From contig JAOAJJ010000056.1 of the NCBI GenBank assembly GCA_026414245.1, forward strand, positions 1 to 7,195: 7,195 bases of DNA, read 5' to 3'. Positions 1 to 5,281 of this stretch are shown here, piece after piece. This DNA comes from Candidatus Bathyarchaeota archaeon. GTDB taxonomy: Archaea; Thermoproteota; Bathyarchaeia; Bathyarchaeales; DTEX01. Within the stretch, counting starts at the first letter, position 1; each line of letters starts with the position of its first letter. A program made the translations under genes and the position numbers. The notes under the pieces were generated by a model that was given only the letters and a program-made list of their open reading frames with translations, ran no database searches and was not told the origin of the DNA.

Positions 1-558
1 CTGTATAGCGTAGCTCTTTAAATCCTTATTCGCCGCTAGAATTATTTCTTCAGCCAAACATTCTTCGAAGGTTTTGGGGTTGCTGAACGCCGCCATCCTA
101 GCGCCTTCGGCAATCCAGCGTAACGCTAGATCAACTCTTCTCTGAGGCGATATATCGACAGACTGATGATAAACTATGCCGCCGTACATTATCCTCGTTG
201 TATCCTCGCATGGCGCCGCATTCTCAATAGCTCTAACTAAAACCTCAATAGGGTTTCTTCCAGTTTGAAGGTGGATTATCTCAAAAGCATTCTTCACAAA
301 TTTTATCGCTCTAGCTTTTTTACCAGCGTTCTTTCCTGGACGCATAAGCTGGTTAACTAGCCTCTCAACGATATTCACTTCCGACTTCGCAAACCTACTG
401 TGCTCATGCCTACCCATAGAATGCGGTATAATAAGGGGTCTAAGGCATATGTATCTCTTAAGCCCAAGATCCTTTACTTCAATACCCTTAAAGCTCCATT
501 TCCCAAAGAGCAGATATTTTTCATACCACTCTTCAGGCCACTGGTTCTCACCGCTCAA
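1..558 (-). CDS. rps7: Small ribosomal subunit protein uS7 (S7), archaeal type, 3' end cut by window edge
   Basis: S7 nucleates assembly of the 30S head by binding the 3' domain of 16S rRNA and lies near the E site. The 186 residues read here fit the archaeal/eukaryotic form from start to edge. They include an N-terminal LFGKWSF segment, LKRYICLRPL, the basic LMRPGKNAGKKA stretch (about residues 75-86), NPIEVLVRAIENAAP, TRIMYGGI, and SPQRRVDLALRW followed by EGARMAAF. Archaeal S7 is usually about 200 residues or a little more, so only a short C-terminus should be missing. The start is TTG at 556-558: an in-frame TGA lies three codons upstream, no nearer ATG or GTG exists in frame, and GGTGA at 565-569 sits 6 nt before it. 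The upstream gene on this strand is a carbamoyltransferase, 88 nt away, not the usual rps12. A TATA-like box in the gap suggests separate transcription. Family assignment is very secure; the start is well supported. Confidence 0.96.
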   Translation of the reverse strand, partial: MSGENQWPEEWYEKYLLFGKWSFKGIEVKDLGLKRYICLRPLIIPHSMGRHEHSRFAKSEVNIVERLVNQLMRPGKNAGKKARAIKFVKNAFEIIHLQTGRNPIEVLVRAIENAAPCEDTTRIMYGGIVYHQSVDISPQRRVDLALRWIAEGARMAAFSNPKTFEECLAEEIILAANKDLKSYAIQ

Positions 559-598
559 CCTTCTTCACCCAAGTCAGACATATTTTGGATTGATCCGG

Positions 599-608
599 CT
601 TATTTAAG
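599..608 (-). promoter_or_regulatory. Likely TATA box for rps7
   Basis: Read on the minus strand this is CTTAAATAAG. Its centre is about 45 nt before the TTG start of rps7. With the usual archaeal distance of about 25 nt from TATA box to transcription start, the mRNA would begin near 577 and have a leader of about 19 nt containing the GGTGA ribosome site. This geometry matches the other promoters proposed in this window. It is inferred from spacing and composition only. Confidence 0.5.
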
Positions 609-646
609 GGTTATGGCTTCTATGAAACATTTCATCATATCATGGG

Positions 647-1561
647 CTAATATAATCTAAGAACTTTAAGGAGAACAGCCTTAGCTGAGTAGAGCCTATT
701 TTCGCTCTGCTCATAGATTATTGACCTTGGGTCCTCAATCATATCTGGACTTATCTCATACCCCCGGTGGATTGGCATGTCATGCATTATCCATGCGCTG
801 CTTCCAGCCACATTTTCCTTGTTTATCTGATACGGAATCATCATCTTTATCCGTTTATCCTTCTCATCAGCGTACTTCGGGTCTGAAAAGAACTCCATGT
901 CGATCCAAGTATCCGTGTAGATGAAGTCTGCATCCTTAATGGCTTCCCTGAAATCTAGGGTTCTATTCCAAAGTCCAGATTTTCTAGCCTCCTCTAAAAG
1001 ATCCTCATCTCTTGATGGTTCGTTAAAGATAGGTGTAACAGTCGTTATCTCTATGCCGACTTTCGTGCAAGCCTCAATCAATGAGTTGCACACATTATTA
1101 TGTACACCCACGTATACAACCTTAGCTCCCTTTAGATCCCCCCTCTTCTCCTTCATTGTTATTAAGTCAGCTATTATCTGAGTTGGATGATATTTTTCAT
1201 CGCATCCGTTTATAACAGGGACTCTTGACGCCCCTGCCATGACTTGAAGATCAGCGTGTCTCAGCATCCTAGCCAAGATGCAGTCAACGTTTCGTGAAAG
1301 ATATTGTGTTTCATCATATATATCCGCTATCGTAAAGTTTGTTGCCCTCCAATCCATATATATAGCGTGTCCGCCCATCTGCGTCATAGCGACTTCGAAG
1401 GAGACTCTAGTCCTGGTGGACGTCTTCTGAAATATCATCGCCAGGGTTTTTCCGCTCAGAGAATCCCTATACTTTTCTGAACAATGCTTTATCTCTATAC
1501 CTTTATCAACTATTTCCATAATTTGTTGCCCAGATAAACCCTTGAAATTCAAAAGATGCAT
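647..1561 (-). CDS. Aspartate/ornithine carbamoyltransferase family protein; ornithine-like but substrate uncertain
   Basis: This enzyme should transfer a carbamoyl group from carbamoyl phosphate to an amine substrate in the cytoplasm. The 304-residue length is normal for the family. The carbamoyl-phosphate half is intact: STRTR at 48-52, R101-H102, and HPTQ at 125-128. The C-terminal half has the ornithine-type GVHNNVCNS at 152-160, PYQINKE at 243-249 and an ENRLYSAKAVL tail at 287-297. The second-substrate elements deviate. Ornithine enzymes have D-x-W-x-SMG, but here D217 is followed by TWIDMEFF. The usual HCLP is HDMP at 260-263. The STRTR form argues against the N-acetyl- or N-succinylornithine enzymes, and HDMP differs from the aspartate type HPLP. 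Automated pipelines will probably call it argF; I leave the symbol empty because the ornithine-binding residues are changed and no arginine gene is adjacent. GGAGG at 1572-1576 lies 10 nt before the ATG. Family is secure, substrate is not. Confidence 0.85.
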   Translation of the reverse strand: MHLLNFKGLSGQQIMEIVDKGIEIKHCSEKYRDSLSGKTLAMIFQKTSTRTRVSFEVAMTQMGGHAIYMDWRATNFTIADIYDETQYLSRNVDCILARMLRHADLQVMAGASRVPVINGCDEKYHPTQIIADLITMKEKRGDLKGAKVVYVGVHNNVCNSLIEACTKVGIEITTVTPIFNEPSRDEDLLEEARKSGLWNRTLDFREAIKDADFIYTDTWIDMEFFSDPKYADEKDKRIKMMIPYQINKENVAGSSAWIMHDMPIHRGYEISPDMIEDPRSIIYEQSENRLYSAKAVLLKVLRLY

Positions 1562-1597
1562 GTTCGGTTTGCCTCCATGTTAATTTATGGGCTAAGC

Positions 1598-1609
1598 AGT
1601 ATTATTAAG
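1598..1609 (-). promoter_or_regulatory. Candidate TATA box for the carbamoyltransferase gene
   Basis: On the minus strand this reads CTTAATAATACT, about 42 nt before the ATG at 1561. Transcription would start near 1577, just upstream of the GGAGG at 1572-1576. A second AT-rich stretch at 1580-1588 is too close to the start codon to serve as a TATA box. The assignment rests on composition and spacing only. Confidence 0.35.
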
Positions 1610-1629
1610 TGTTATTGGTCTTCGATAAG

Positions 1630-1640
1630 ATATTTTATAT
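1630..1640 (+). promoter_or_regulatory. Likely TATA box for the aroQ-tyrA operon
   Basis: The sequence ATATTTTATAT is preceded by a purine-rich CGATAAG that could act as the TFB recognition element. Transcription would start near 1660, giving a leader of under 20 nt that contains GGAGG at 1666-1670 and leads to TTG at 1678. This also argues against the upstream in-frame ATG codons at 1609 and 1639, which would lie before or inside the box. Confidence 0.5.
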
Positions 1641-1677
1641 GCTAACGGAAAGATATTCTTTTACCGGAGGGATATTC

Positions 1678-1983
1678 TTGGAGCCCGGTGGGCTGGAAGA
1701 TCTAAAGGCTCTTAGAGATGAGGTAGCTAAGCTGACATTCGAGATAATTCGTTTATCCGGCATGAGGTTAACTTTAGCAAAAAAGATAGGTGAGATAAAG
1801 GCTCAAAACAATATGCCTATCGAGGATCCCGCTATTGAAAAAGAGTTAAAAGTGAAAGTTATAGATTTTAGCCGAAGGCACGGTATAGATGAAGGATTTT
1901 CGCTCAAAATCCTAGATCTACTGCTTGAGGAATCAAAACGGGTGCAGCGTGAGGCTCTAGAACTCAAGAAGCACAGAGAATAA
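1678..1983 (+). CDS. aroQ: Chorismate mutase, AroQ class, monofunctional
   Basis: Rearranges chorismate to prephenate, the branch point to phenylalanine and tyrosine. The 101-residue all-helical protein matches the AroQ fold. Aligned by eye to the E. coli mutase domain with an offset of 2, the active-site residues are R13 (R11), R30 (R28), K41 (K39), D50 (D48), E54 (E52) and Q90 (Q88). The position of E. coli R51 is I53, a deviation. Motifs seen are LRDEV, RLTLAKKIGEIK, NMPIEDP and, near the C-terminus, ESKRVQ. The start is TTG 1678: GGAGG at 1666-1670 lies 7 nt upstream, and conserved sequence begins just after it. A longer reading from ATG 1609 adds 23 unconserved residues and would begin upstream of the apparent promoter. 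The gene ends 20 nt before tyrA, so the two are probably co-transcribed. Function confident; loss of the arginine might alter kinetics. Confidence 0.92.
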   Translation: MEPGGLEDLKALRDEVAKLTFEIIRLSGMRLTLAKKIGEIKAQNNMPIEDPAIEKELKVKVIDFSRRHGIDEGFSLKILDLLLEESKRVQREALELKKHRE

Positions 1984-2003
1984 GAAATTTTGGAGGTTTA
2001 AGG

Positions 2004-2864
2004 ATGCTTGTTGCGATAATTGGCGGAGCGGGAAAAATGGGGTCATGGTTTGCAAGATACTTTCTCAACCGCGGTCAAGACGTCGTAATATTCGATGTAA
2101 ACTCGGATAAAGCTTATTTAATCGCTGAATCCCTAGGTGTTAAGGTGTGTAAAAGTAGCTCTGAAGCCGCCAGGATCTCTGATTTATTATTTGTGGCGAC
2201 TCCGATAGAAGTTACGCCTAAAGTTATATCTGAAGTTGCGTCGGAGTTAAAAAAGGGTTCAATTATCGCCGAGATATCTTCTCTTAAGTCTAAGGTCTTT
2301 CCAGTTTTAAGGGAGGTCTCTAAGCTGGGGTTAAAAACTTTATCTATTCATCCGCTCTTTGGGTCTGGAGCGCAGGATATGGCTGGTGAAAAGATCGCCC
2401 TTATACCGGTTAGTAATCCACGCCTCGAGGAGAGCTTAGCTAGGGAGATTTTCCCGGAAGCCAGCATAATTCCCGTAGACTGTTATCTTCATGACAAAAT
2501 TATGGCTCTGACATTATCCCTAACACACTTCATAAACATTGCCTTTGCATCGATCATCGGTGAGGAGGATATATGTATGCTGAGACAGCTCGGCGGAACA
2601 ACATTTACGCTACAGCTCACTTTAAGTGAAGCTGTCATGACTGAAGACCCGTCGCTTTACGCATCTATACAAATGAATAATGAGCATACAGTTGAATATA
2701 TTGATAAATTTATGCATAATATTTTGAAGCTAAAAAATATTATTGAGAGTAGGGACTTAGAAGGCTTCATTCAGTTTTATAGGGAAGTCTGGAAAGCGCT
2801 TTCCAGAGACAGAGATTTTGAAGCAGCATATAAACGGATGTACCGTGCGCTTAAAGCTATTTGA
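2004..2864 (+). CDS. tyrA: Prephenate dehydrogenase (TyrA family)
   Basis: Oxidatively decarboxylates prephenate to 4-hydroxyphenylpyruvate, the step leading to tyrosine. The 286 residues comprise an N-terminal Rossmann domain with IIGGAGKMGSW (5-15) and an acidic D31 at the end of the second strand, which favours NAD+ over NADP+. A helical C-terminal dimerisation domain follows. SSLKS (92-96) and the catalytic histidine in SIHPLFG (H116) are in place, with a second conserved histidine in LTH (H175). The GGTTFTLQLTLSEAV and DPSLYASIQMNN blocks (about 197-226) are typical of archaeal TyrA as I remember it. There is no ACT or chorismate mutase domain; the mutase is the separate gene just upstream. 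ATG 2004 is preceded by GGAGGT at 1992-1997, 6 nt away. Whether arogenate can also be used cannot be told from sequence. The gene ends 10 nt before the stop of the convergent regulator. Confidence 0.93.
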   Translation: MLVAIIGGAGKMGSWFARYFLNRGQDVVIFDVNSDKAYLIAESLGVKVCKSSSEAARISDLLFVATPIEVTPKVISEVASELKKGSIIAEISSLKSKVFPVLREVSKLGLKTLSIHPLFGSGAQDMAGEKIALIPVSNPRLEESLAREIFPEASIIPVDCYLHDKIMALTLSLTHFINIAFASIIGEEDICMLRQLGGTTFTLQLTLSEAVMTEDPSLYASIQMNNEHTVEYIDKFMHNILKLKNIIESRDLEGFIQFYREVWKALSRDRDFEAAYKRMYRALKAI

Positions 2865-2874
2865 ATGCGCCATT

Positions 2875-3267
2875 CTAATCTTTGAGTTTTATTAGGGTTT
2901 TAGTGTTTAGAACCCAGGGTAAATTTCTTATCTCATCTATCTTAGCGTTAAGATCCTCAATTGTATAAGCTTGGATAAGCGCCGCTATATCATATTCACC
3001 TGAAACTTCAAACACTCTATCTGTAATCTTCTTTATCTCCCAAGTAACTTCCCTAGTTTTAGCCGGCTCCGTTTCAACTAGAACTATCCCCTCAAAATCT
3101 ATACTTGTCTCAATAGTGAACCTTTTTATCACCCCTTCTTCCTTTAACTGTTTTATTCTCCTCCTTACAGCCCCCTCTGTTAAACCAACCTTCCTCGCTA
3201 TCTCCACATACTTGGCTCTCGCATTCTCCTTTAATATCTGCAGTATTTTAAGGTCTATTTGATCCAC
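2875..3267 (-). CDS. Lrp/AsnC-family transcriptional regulator, possible lysine-pathway regulator
   Basis: A DNA-binding regulator of the feast/famine family that normally forms dimers to octamers and responds to an amino acid. The 130 residues comprise an N-terminal winged helix-turn-helix (about 2-50), with IDLKILQILKENAR, EIARKVGL and the recognition helix TEGAVRRRIKQL (30-41). A RAM/AsnC ligand domain (about 60-128) follows, with the diagnostic GEYDIAALI at 90-98. It is somewhat short for the family (about 150). The start is GTG 3265-3267, just after an in-frame TAA five codons upstream. No close SD site is seen (AGGAG is about 20 nt away), and a TATA-like box at 3291-3300 would make the transcript leaderless or nearly so. 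It is divergent from dapA-dapB-lysC-asd, which parallels Sulfolobus LysM, an Lrp-like regulator next to lysine genes. Lysine sensing is inferred from context only. Confidence 0.9.
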   Translation of the reverse strand: MDQIDLKILQILKENARAKYVEIARKVGLTEGAVRRRIKQLKEEGVIKRFTIETSIDFEGIVLVETEPAKTREVTWEIKKITDRVFEVSGEYDIAALIQAYTIEDLNAKIDEIRNLPWVLNTKTLIKLKD

Positions 3268-3290
3268 AATTCCAAGTAATTATTAGGCTC

Positions 3291-3300
3291 CTAAAATTAT
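3291..3300 (-). promoter_or_regulatory. Likely TATA box for the Lrp-family regulator
   Basis: On the minus strand this reads ATAATTTTAG, centred about 28 nt before the GTG start, so the transcript would be leaderless or have only a few leader bases. Directly upstream on that strand is CGAAAA (part of the palindrome TTTTCGAAAA at 3300-3309). That could be a TFB recognition element, an operator for autoregulation, or both. Confidence 0.4.
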
Positions 3301-3309
3301 TTTCGAAAA
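3300..3309. promoter_or_regulatory. Perfect palindrome TTTTCGAAAA, possible regulator half-sites
   Basis: This 10-bp perfect palindrome sits next to the likely TATA box of the regulator gene. It shares the CGAAAA core with both arms of the larger inverted repeat at 3346-3380. Repetition of one core in both orientations across the divergent region fits binding of a symmetric regulator, with the adjacent Lrp protein the obvious candidate. AT-rich DNA makes short palindromes common, so this is suggestive only. Confidence 0.35.
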
Positions 3310-3345
3310 ATGTAAAGTAATTTAGTAGGGGCGGTGTAGAGCTCC

Positions 3346-3380
3346 TTATGTTTTTCGTAAAAAAGAAACGAAAAACATAA
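3346..3380. repeat. Perfect 13-bp inverted repeat with 9-bp spacer, candidate operator for dapA
   Basis: The left arm TTATGTTTTTCGT (3346-3358) and right arm ACGAAAAACATAA (3368-3380) are exact reverse complements separated by nine purines (3359-3367). Arm centres are 22 bp apart, about two helical turns, so a dimer could contact both from one DNA face. The right arm runs into the likely dapA TATA box (3377-3385), so a bound protein should block TBP/TFB. The predicted transcription start lies downstream of the repeat, so it should act as DNA rather than as an RNA hairpin. The arms and spacing are seen directly; protein binding is inferred. Confidence 0.65.
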
Positions 3381-3385
3381 ATAAT
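3377..3385 (+). promoter_or_regulatory. Likely TATA box for the dapA-dapB-lysC-asd operon
   Basis: ATAAATAAT is centred about 44 nt before the dapA ATG. Transcription would begin near 3406 and give a leader of about 19 nt that contains GAGGGT at 3413-3418. CGAAAAAC immediately upstream resembles a TFB recognition element. The geometry agrees with the rps7 and aroQ promoters proposed here. Confidence 0.5.
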
Positions 3386-3424
3386 AATTGAGCATTCAAA
3401 ATTATCGTTGCTGAGGGTAGAAAT

Positions 3425-4474
3425 ATGGGATTAAGAAGATTTGAAGGATGTTATACCGCTTTGATAACGCCAATGAAAAGCAACTTCAACGTCGACTTCG
3501 AGGGGCTTAGAAGACTGGTTGAATTTCAAGTTAAGGAAGGTGTTAGCGGGGTGCTTGCAGTTGGGACGACAGGTGAGAGCCCGACATTAACCCATGAAGA
3601 GAGTGTTAGAGTTATCAGGGAGACTTATGAGGTGGCTGGCGAAAAATGCACTGTTATAGGTGGAACAGGAAGCAACTGCACTGAAAAAACTATGGAGATT
3701 ACGAGGGAGGTGTGTGATTTCGGCGTTAAATGCGTCCTACTTGTAGACCCATATTATAATGGTCCGAGCTCGCTTGAGATAAGAAGGGAGTACATTGAGC
3801 CGGTTGCAGAATCTTTCCCAGAAGTTCAGGTAATACCATACGTGATTCCGGGAAGAACTGGAACACAGCTCTTGCCCCAGGATTTAGCCATCCTCCATTC
3901 TAAATTCAAAAATGTTAGGGCTGTAAAAGAGGCGACTGGAAATATTGAGAACATGAAGTTAACTAGAAAGCTATGCGGCGAGGACTTCGACATATTGTCT
4001 GGTGACGATGATAAAACCTACGAGATTATGACTAACCCAGAAATACGCGCTGGTGGCGTAATCTCCGTGGCCTCCAACGTGGCTCCTAGAGCCGTTCAAA
4101 GATTCACAAGAGCGATTCTTGAGGGTAAGATTAAAGAAGCCGAACATCTCCTCGAGGCTCTCAAGCCGCTCTTCTCAATAGTAACTGTTAGAACTGAGGA
4201 GGAAACCCCCTATGGCAAAGCTTCCTGCAGGGCTCGAAACCCTCTACCATACAAAGCGCTTATGAACCTGCTAGGTATGCCCTCAGGCCCCTGCAGGCGG
4301 CCGCTTGGAAAGATGACTAAAAAAGGTCTGGAGACTGTTCTAAGCGCCGCAAGGGCTGTCTATGAGAGAAACCCTGAGATCCTTAAGCCTATAGAAGACT
4401 TCTTTGATGTGGACTTAAGCAGGCGCCTCTATGATGCGCGCTTTTTGGAGGGGTTGGCGTACGACCAATATTAG
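3425..4474 (+). CDS. dapA: 4-hydroxy-tetrahydrodipicolinate synthase (DapA), long form
   Basis: Condenses pyruvate with aspartate semialdehyde, the first committed step of diaminopimelate/lysine synthesis. The TIM-barrel has the full active site: GTTGES (47-52, with T48-T49), YY at 110-111, Y139 in PYVIPGRTG with R144, and Schiff-base lysine K168 in VKEATGN. At 349 residues it is about 55 longer than typical enzymes (about 290-295). The excess includes a stretch at about 255-271 before NPLPYKAL and roughly 40 residues after the usual C-terminal helix (about 308-349). By eye against the E. coli enzyme (offset +4), the lysine feedback site has H56 as S60 and E84 as K88, while N80 (N84) and Y106 (Y110) remain. 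ATG 3425 has GAGGGT at 3413-3418, 6 nt upstream. The 3' end overlaps dapB. The DapA superfamily also contains other aldolases, but dapB-lysC-asd downstream strongly support DapA. Confidence 0.9.
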   Translation: MGLRRFEGCYTALITPMKSNFNVDFEGLRRLVEFQVKEGVSGVLAVGTTGESPTLTHEESVRVIRETYEVAGEKCTVIGGTGSNCTEKTMEITREVCDFGVKCVLLVDPYYNGPSSLEIRREYIEPVAESFPEVQVIPYVIPGRTGTQLLPQDLAILHSKFKNVRAVKEATGNIENMKLTRKLCGEDFDILSGDDDKTYEIMTNPEIRAGGVISVASNVAPRAVQRFTRAILEGKIKEAEHLLEALKPLFSIVTVRTEEETPYGKASCRARNPLPYKALMNLLGMPSGPCRRPLGKMTKKGLETVLSAARAVYERNPEILKPIEDFFDVDLSRRLYDARFLEGLAYDQY

Positions 4475-5261
4475 GATATGTGTGGCTGGCGCAACCGGTA
4501 GGATGGGTAGCACATTGATACGAGAGGCTGTCGCAAGGGGTTTTAAGATTGTTGGCGCCATCGCGGCTAGAGATGACCCTAATATAGATAAAACTTTGAG
4601 GGAAGCCGGGGTCTGCGACTTAAACGTTAAAATAGTTGATCCTTCAAGGATACCTGAAGCCGTTAAAGAGGCTGACGTTTATGTATCCTTCACCACGCCT
4701 GAAGCTGAGGTAGCTAACCTGCCACTAGTAGCCGATTTAGGTAAGAGGATTGTCATGGGAACTACAGGTTTTACTAGTGAGCAAATGAGGAAGATAGTAG
4801 AGGCTGTTTCAAGTAAGGTTCCTGCGGTTTTCTCCCCAAACTACGCTATAGGCGTGAACATTTTATTTAAGCTATTGCGCATGATGAAAGCTTTTCCGGA
4901 AGGATACGATTTTAGCATAGTGGAAATCCATCACTCAGGCAAAAAGGATGCGCCAAGTGGAACAGCGAAAAAAATGGGTGAAATAATTTCGGAGATAAGA
5001 GGATATTCAAGCATATCTTACGGTCGAGAGGGCATAAGCCCTAGGAAACCAGGCGAGCTAGAGGTTTTAGCAGTCAGGGCTGGCGGCGTTCCAGGGATAC
5101 ATGAAGTTATAATAGCTGGCTCGCATGAGATTATACGCATAGAGCACACAGCCTTTTCAAGAAGCGTCTTCGCTCAAGGCGCACTCTATGCCGTTAACTG
5201 GATTTATAAACAGGAGAAGCCTGGAATATATACTATGGATGATGTGCTAGGCGGGGTCTAA
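4431..5261 (+). CDS. dapB: 4-hydroxy-tetrahydrodipicolinate reductase (DapB)
   Basis: Reduces the DapA product to tetrahydrodipicolinate with NAD(P)H. The 276-residue reading contains the nucleotide motif VAGATGRMG (18-26), VMGTTGF (108-114), and the DapB signature EIHHSGKKDAPSGTA (165-179) with catalytic H167 and K171. The C-terminus ends with YTMDDVLGG. The start is uncertain. Conserved sequence begins at IRICVAG (residue 14), but the only in-frame ATG codons are 4431 and 4434, which add about 13 residues (MMRAFWRGWR...), overlap dapA by 44 nt and have no clear ribosome site. A strong GGAGGGG at 4447-4453 lies 7 nt before an in-frame ACG (4461), and ATT (4470) falls where DapB proteins normally begin. 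I keep the ATG reading as the conservative choice. TAA is followed after 20 nt by lysC. Function secure, start not. Confidence 0.93.
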   Translation: MMRAFWRGWRTTNIRICVAGATGRMGSTLIREAVARGFKIVGAIAARDDPNIDKTLREAGVCDLNVKIVDPSRIPEAVKEADVYVSFTTPEAEVANLPLVADLGKRIVMGTTGFTSEQMRKIVEAVSSKVPAVFSPNYAIGVNILFKLLRMMKAFPEGYDFSIVEIHHSGKKDAPSGTAKKMGEIISEIRGYSSISYGREGISPRKPGELEVLAVRAGGVPGIHEVIIAGSHEIIRIEHTAFSRSVFAQGALYAVNWIYKQEKPGIYTMDDVLGGV

Positions 5262-5281
5262 AGGAGGAAGATTACGCTCCA

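Noticed and set aside
580..582. Minus-strand ATG just upstream of rps7
   Set aside because: It is out of frame with S7 and ends after eight codons at a TGA; the TTG at 556-558 with GGTGA fits.
622..635. Short palindrome ATGAAA-CA-TTTCAT between the carbamoyltransferase and rps7
   Set aside because: Six-bp arms in AT-rich DNA arise easily by chance and there is no second copy or associated regulator; not enough to call an operator or terminator.
400..660. 86-codon plus-strand open frame beside rps7
   Set aside because: It overlaps rps7 on the opposite strand almost entirely, and the protein shows no family features; it is a shadow of the ribosomal gene.
721..1181. Plus-strand open frames inside the carbamoyltransferase gene
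   Set aside because: They are antisense to a conserved enzyme and encode low-complexity, motif-free peptides.
2863..2875. GAATG-CGC-CATTC hairpin between convergent tyrA and the Lrp gene as a shared terminator
   Set aside because: The stem is only 5 bp and no T run follows directly on either strand; archaeal termination relies mainly on T-rich tracts, so support is too weak.
3327..3346. GC-rich imperfect stem (AGGGGC / GCTCCT) inside the divergent control region
   Set aside because: It contains a G-T wobble and lies between the two predicted transcription starts, so it is probably not transcribed; no clear role.
3346..3424. Riboswitch or attenuator leader for lysine before dapA
   Set aside because: The inferred leader is only about 19 nt and the inverted repeat lies upstream of the likely transcription start, leaving no room for an RNA sensor.
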